A stretch of 46,196 nt of DNA from Lachnospiraceae bacterium UBA7093 (lineage in GTDB: Bacteria > Bacillota > Clostridia > Lachnospirales > Lachnospiraceae): the NCBI GenBank assembly GCA_002492465.1, contig DKYT01000060.1:1-46196 (forward strand), read 5' to 3'. Position 1 is the stretch's first letter. Every line of letters begins with the position of its first letter. The notes beneath the pieces are model-generated. The model worked only from the letters and a program-made list of their open reading frames with translations. It was not told the DNA's origin and made no database searches. A program made the position numbers and the translations under genes. Shown piece by piece: positions 43,038-46,196 of the stretch.

Positions 43038-44180
43038 ATGATCAAACAGGAAATCAATGAACTGAAAAGACTGTACACCCCCAGCAACTGCTCCATCACG
43101 CGGATCTGCGGCTGCTATGTAGACGGTGAAAAAAATAAAAAAACAGAATTTAAGGAGGCATTTCTCTCTCTTCCCGAAGAGGAAATTTTCAAGTACTTTG
43201 AACTGCTCCGCAAAACCCTTTCCGGTTCCTTGGGCAAAAATCTGCTGAATCTGGAATTTCCTCTTTCCAGCGAGGAGGAAGGGGGCAGCCAGGCGTTTCT
43301 TCTGGGTCTGCGCAACAGCAAGCTAAAGGACGATTCCCTGCTGGAGGCATTTTATGACAAGGTGATCGGTTCTTACGAATACGTGGGAAATTACCTGATT
43401 CTGCTGATTCATGACGCCTATGACGTTCCCGGCAAAACCACCGACGGGCTTGCCATGGAGGACGCATCCGATACCGTTTATGAATATCTTCTTTGCTGTA
43501 TCTGCCCTGTAAATCTTTCCAAACCGGGCTTAAGCTACAACAGCGAGACCAACGCTTTTCATAACAGAGTGCGGGATTGGATCGTGGAATTGCCGGAAAC
43601 AGGTTTTCTTTTCCCGGCATTCAACGACAGGTGCGCCGATCTTCACAGCACCCTCTACTATTCCAAAAATCCCGAGGAGCCCCACTCCGAGTTTGTGGAC
43701 GGTATTTTAGGCGCCCTTCTTCCCCTTACCGCCGGAAGCCAAAAGGAAACCTTCCATTCTCTGATTGAAGAAACCTTAGGGGATGAGGCGGATTATGAGG
43801 TGGTTAAGAATATCCATGAACAGCTTACGGAAATGATTGAAGAGCATAAAGAAATACCTGAACCCCTGACGCTGGACAAGCATCAGGTTAAAAATCTTTT
43901 TGAAAAAAGCGGTGTGGAAGAAGAACGGCTTGCAGACTTTGATCAGCTTTACGATGCCGCTGCCGGAGAACATACCTCCCTTTTGGCGGACAATGTGGCA
44001 AATACCAGAACCTTCGAGGTGAAAACTCCCGACGTAATCGTAAAGGTGAATCCTGAACGCGCCGACCTGGTAAACACCATGACCCTTGATGGAAAACGGT
44101 GTCTGGTAATTGAAATCAACGATCATGTGGAGGTAAACGGAATTCCGGTTAGGACCTGCAATAAAGGGGCTGTCGAATGA
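43038..44180 (+). CDS. DUF4317 protein
   Basis: The 380-residue cytosolic protein belongs to DUF4317, a family found in Clostridia with no known role. Family-like stretches are the N-terminal LKRLYTPSNCSITRICGCYV and the middle LSYNSETNAFHNRVRDWIV. No catalytic motif is apparent. It follows the activase gene by 31 bp on the same strand with the ribosome site AGGAGA and is probably co-transcribed. Its stop codon lies within the terminator hairpin. Confidence 0.88.
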   Translation: MIKQEINELKRLYTPSNCSITRICGCYVDGEKNKKTEFKEAFLSLPEEEIFKYFELLRKTLSGSLGKNLLNLEFPLSSEEEGGSQAFLLGLRNSKLKDDSLLEAFYDKVIGSYEYVGNYLILLIHDAYDVPGKTTDGLAMEDASDTVYEYLLCCICPVNLSKPGLSYNSETNAFHNRVRDWIVELPETGFLFPAFNDRCADLHSTLYYSKNPEEPHSEFVDGILGALLPLTAGSQKETFHSLIEETLGDEADYEVVKNIHEQLTEMIEEHKEIPEPLTLDKHQVKNLFEKSGVEEERLADFDQLYDAAAGEHTSLLADNVANTRTFEVKTPDVIVKVNPERADLVNTMTLDGKRCLVIEINDHVEVNGIPVRTCNKGAVE

Positions 44181-44190
44181 CAGCCCCTTT
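44163..44190. terminator. Terminator overlapping the DUF4317 stop codon
   Basis: AAAGGGGCTGTC (44163-44174) pairs perfectly with GACAGCCCCTTT (44179-44190); the loop is GAAT. The stop codon TGA at 44178-44180 spans loop and stem. It sits between convergent genes and can act both ways, though the plus-strand T run is short. Confidence 0.8.
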
Positions 44191-44213
44191 CCTATGATTC
44201 CGATATAAACCTT

Positions 44214-45443
44214 CTAGGCATCTGCAAACAAGTCGCAATACCATCTCAAGGATTCTATGTAGGCATTGTAAAGATCATTCATTTCAATGTTCTGCAGAAT
44301 CATCAATCTGGACACTTCCTGCCAGTCGGCTTTTTCGTATTCCAGTATAAATTCAAGAACCGGAGCAAGAACGCCTTTGCGGTCTACCAGTGCATCCTTG
44401 ATTTCCTTGGACACCTTCACCATCTCCAAAGCCTCTTCCATAGACTTGTTGAGAATCAAATCCAATACGGAGAACAATCCCATCAGGAACAGCTCGGAAG
44501 TCTGCATCTTGCTTATGCCAAACATAGGTGCAAGGTTCTCTGCAAATTTAGCGCGCAGCAGGGACAATCTTGTAACTTCATTGGGTTTGTCCGCATACAG
44601 GTTGTTTGCCACTGCGGCGTTAATCCATTTCTTAAGTTCCCGCTGTCCAAGCATTGCCGCCGCATGGCGTATGGAGGTAATCTCAGAATTTACCGCCATC
44701 CTGTTTACCATCTTAAGAAGGGAAATAACAAGCGCCGTATCCCTTCCGATTACGTCCGCAGCTTTGGTCAGGTCAAAGTCAGGGGCATTTACCATATTAA
44801 GCAGTTCTATGTAGTTGACCTTTAAAGGGGTTACCTCTGTTTCTCCCTTGGTAACCGGCACACGATAAAACTCACCCTCAAAAATCTCATAGCCGCCCTC
44901 TTTGGTGAGCTGCTCATAAATCTCCTGGGTCTGAATATTCACTACGCATATACCGATGTTGGGATATACCTTGCCAAAGTAGATTTTCGCTTTGCTGACA
45001 TCGACTTTCTTGTGATCCAGGAAAATATAATCCATCAGAAGCAGGACTTCACGGTAAGGTTCAAAACTTTGTACAGGCAGCTTGCGCATCGCCAGCTTAT
45101 ATCCCTTTTCCCTCAGTTCACGAAGCCGGTTTATGTACATTTCCTCCGGCGGAATCGTATTATCGATCAAAATCACGATACGGTCATGGGGCGCCTGGCA
45201 CTGGAATTCAAAATCCGAAAATATGGAAATATTATTTGCGGTAACAAACACTTCTTTTCCCGATGCAAGCGCGTCAAGTCCTACGAACTGAATGACCTCA
45301 AATCCCGGTATATCCACTGCACCGTCATTCTGTCCGGTTCCCTGCAGGCTGGGATTTAAGAGATAATTATTCTTCTGTGAAAATAATGAATACGCGCGTA
45401 CGCTCATTTTGTCATCAAAGAGCGGTATCAATGTTACAAGCAT
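44214..45443 (-). CDS. EAL-HDOD signalling protein with degenerate EAL domain
   Basis: The 409-residue protein matches the YuxH layout. The N-terminal domain (about 1-195) has an EAL-like fold but lacks the EAL motif and most metal-binding acids, so c-di-GMP hydrolysis is unlikely. A HDOD domain (about 198-400) follows, with LLNMVNAPDFDLTKAADVIG and IRHAAAMLGQRELKKWI. Such proteins sense or relay signals, possibly binding c-di-GMP or partners. The start at 45443 has GGAG six bases upstream; the ATG at 45464 has none. It stands alone, with a promoter at 45494-45522. Confidence 0.87.
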   Translation of the reverse strand: MLVTLIPLFDDKMSVRAYSLFSQKNNYLLNPSLQGTGQNDGAVDIPGFEVIQFVGLDALASGKEVFVTANNISIFSDFEFQCQAPHDRIVILIDNTIPPEEMYINRLRELREKGYKLAMRKLPVQSFEPYREVLLLMDYIFLDHKKVDVSKAKIYFGKVYPNIGICVVNIQTQEIYEQLTKEGGYEIFEGEFYRVPVTKGETEVTPLKVNYIELLNMVNAPDFDLTKAADVIGRDTALVISLLKMVNRMAVNSEITSIRHAAAMLGQRELKKWINAAVANNLYADKPNEVTRLSLLRAKFAENLAPMFGISKMQTSELFLMGLFSVLDLILNKSMEEALEMVKVSKEIKDALVDRKGVLAPVLEFILEYEKADWQEVSRLMILQNIEMNDLYNAYIESLRWYCDLFADA

Positions 45444-45493
45444 AGCTTTCTCCTTCATGTTCATATTGTTTTTAACAACTTACGCTATTATCT

Positions 45494-45522
45494 ATTATAC
45501 ACATATTCACTGCGGATTTCCA
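45494..45522 (-). promoter_or_regulatory. Promoter of the EAL-HDOD gene
   Basis: The minus strand reads TGGAAA (plus 45517-45522), 17 nt, then TATAAT (plus 45494-45499). Confidence 0.6.
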
Positions 45523-45593
45523 TATGTGATTTGTAAATTTTTGCATAAATTACTGTCTCAATGAGTCTTTACTGTAACGCCTGCACAAAGAAG

Positions 45594-45623
45594 AAACGGC
45601 ATAGCCCGCAAGTTACGCCGTTT
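45594..45623 (-). terminator. Terminator of the small coiled-coil gene
   Basis: AAACGGC (45594-45600) pairs with GCCGTTT (45617-45623) around a 16-nt loop that can pair further. A T-rich stretch (TTTCTTCTTT) follows on the minus strand. Confidence 0.55.
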
Positions 45624-45683
45624 TCCGAAAAAACATTCCTAATACCGCCTTATGAGCGCCCCAGCAGTCGACCGCCTCTGTCA

Positions 45684-45929
45684 TCAGGCTGATTGCTCTT
45701 CTTCCGTGTGGTTTAAAATGTATTCCTGCAGAATATCGGAAGCCTGCTCAAGATCAATACCGGAGGCTGTAAGCATCTGGTTTAGCTCATCCAGCTCTTT
45801 CTCCCGCTTCTCCTTATAGAGAATGTCCAGCTCGTTTTGCTCAGATTTTAACCTGATTCGAAGAGCCTGTATCAGTTCTTCTTTTTCCGCAATCTTCTCT
45901 TCCACCGTTTTTCTCTGTCCTCTTGCCAT
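45684..45929 (-). CDS. Small coiled-coil protein
   Basis: The 81-residue charged protein MARGQRKTVEEKIAEKEELI... has a coiled coil (about 8-50), then a short region TASGIDLEQASDILQEYI. The acidic C-terminus (NHTEEEQ) has no motif. No family was recognised, though short coiled-coil proteins of this kind are common in Lachnospiraceae. An excellent ribosome site CAGGAGGTAAATA precedes the ATG, so it is likely a real gene. It is divergent from the structured RNA candidate with overlapping promoters. Confidence 0.75.
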   Translation of the reverse strand: MARGQRKTVEEKIAEKEELIQALRIRLKSEQNELDILYKEKREKELDELNQMLTASGIDLEQASDILQEYILNHTEEEQSA

Positions 45930-45954
45930 TATTTACCTCCTGAAAACTGTAATT

Positions 45955-45962
45955 ACTATAGT
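45955..45962. promoter_or_regulatory. Shared palindromic -10 for divergent transcription
   Basis: ACTATAGT is a perfect palindrome giving TATAGT on both strands. On the minus strand it serves the small coiled-coil gene (TTTTCC as -35, 17-nt spacer). On the plus strand it would start transcription about 45969, just before the folded RNA region. Only weak -35 matches are seen on either side. Confidence 0.45.
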
Positions 45963-45968
45963 ATATGG

Positions 45969-46180
45969 ACAAGACCTGGAAAATATGCGGTTGATTTTTA
46001 GAACAGCAACGGCATTACCCCAGGCAGAAGGCGGGACGTCCATGGACACATAGGGTTTCAGGTCATGCTCGAAATTGGATTTCACTAACGGAATGGGGAA
46101 GTTTATCTAAAACTGTGCGGGTCGGAGTCCGGCGGCATCCGTGCCGCTGACTCCTGATTCCGCCATCCGTGTTAATGTCA
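45969..46180 (+). ncRNA. Candidate structured non-coding RNA
   Basis: The plus-strand region folds into several nested helices. GACCTGgAAA (45973-45982) pairs with TTTCAGGTC (46056-46064). GCGGTTG (45987-45993) pairs with CAACGGC (46007-46013), with one mismatch. The palindrome GTCCATGGAC is at 46038-46047. GAAAT/ATTTC (46071-46083) forms a short hairpin. In the 3' half, ACGGAATGG (46088-46096) pairs with CCATCCGT (46163-46170). It encloses GTTT/AAAC and a long hairpin GGAGTC..GCGGCA/TGCCGC..GACTCC (46124-46154) closed by GCGG/CCGC. No reading frame is convincing. The length (about 210 nt) and position downstream of a promoter resemble known large clostridial RNAs, perhaps the raiA class. I cannot confirm the class. 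The 3' end may lie beyond the window. Confidence 0.5.
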
Positions 46181-46196
46181 TTAAGTTAAGCTCTAT

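Noticed and set aside
45969..46120. Minus-strand reading that looks protein-like (SMDVPPSAWGNAVAV)
   Set aside because: It has an in-frame stop at its start and no ribosome site, and its bases are explained better by the RNA helices.
45930..46196. Riboswitch (cobalamin, c-di-GMP) or tmRNA/RNase P/SRP RNA at the right end
   Set aside because: None of the conserved boxes of those RNAs is present, although the region is strongly folded.
1..46196. CRISPR array, tRNA or rRNA genes
   Set aside because: No regularly spaced repeats and no cloverleaf or rRNA sequence was found on reading both strands.

Overview
The window looks like chromosomal DNA of a Gram-positive anaerobe of the Clostridia, most likely Lachnospiraceae. 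This rests on strong AGGAGG-type ribosome sites, the gene families present (DUF4317, DUF4349, a giant BcrA/BadF-type activase, a sodium-pumping decarboxylase without respiratory genes, RpiR, RecO/YqzL/Era, ScpA/ScpB) and gene order. No species is claimed. I see no rRNA, tRNA, CRISPR array, insertion sequence or phage gene. Almost all genes lie on the minus strand. The exceptions are a small ribbon-helix-helix gene, one D,D-carboxypeptidase, the giant activase with its DUF4317 neighbour, and a candidate structured RNA at the right edge.

Region 1 (1-9.6 kb): cmk, an Fe-S aldo/keto reductase-like gene bracketed by two long palindromic elements, a secreted protein of unknown function, a divergent pair of tiny ribbon-helix-helix genes with repeated operators, then a minus-strand run TetR - RpiR - HI0933-type flavoprotein - XRE-like HTH - membrane Ser/Thr kinase. 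In relatives the flavoprotein gene often sits next to cmk (from memory), so the block between them looks like inserted accessory DNA.

Region 2 (9.7-19.7 kb): a membrane-anchored amidase, a NYN/OST-HTH protein, and a five-gene operon (CoA-type carboxyltransferase, OadG-like lipoprotein, biotin carrier, Na+-pump beta subunit, OadA-like carboxyltransferase). This operon could couple decarboxylation or transcarboxylation to a sodium gradient. L-asparaginase and a D,D-carboxypeptidase follow, divergently transcribed.

Region 3 (19.7-38.5 kb): housekeeping and envelope genes: scpB, scpA, a phosphoesterase, a second D,D-carboxypeptidase, a CmpB-like membrane protein, rpsU, alaS, a chemoreceptor, glycyl-tRNA synthetase, a lipoprotein, recO, a yqzL-like overlapping gene, era, a DUF4349 lipoprotein, an M16C peptidase, an unrecognised protein, a truncated sigma-like protein and a rhomboid-fold protein lacking the catalytic serine motif.

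Region 4 (38.5-46.2 kb): the 1424-residue activase and DUF4317 gene on the plus strand, a degenerate EAL-HDOD protein, a small coiled-coil protein, and a strongly folded plus-strand non-coding region that runs to the window end.

The most unusual signal is the pair of palindromic elements (867-1154 and 2409-2618). A 122-bp core about 84% identical, with compensatory base changes, is enclosed by long inverted arms that are nearly perfect within each copy but largely different between copies.
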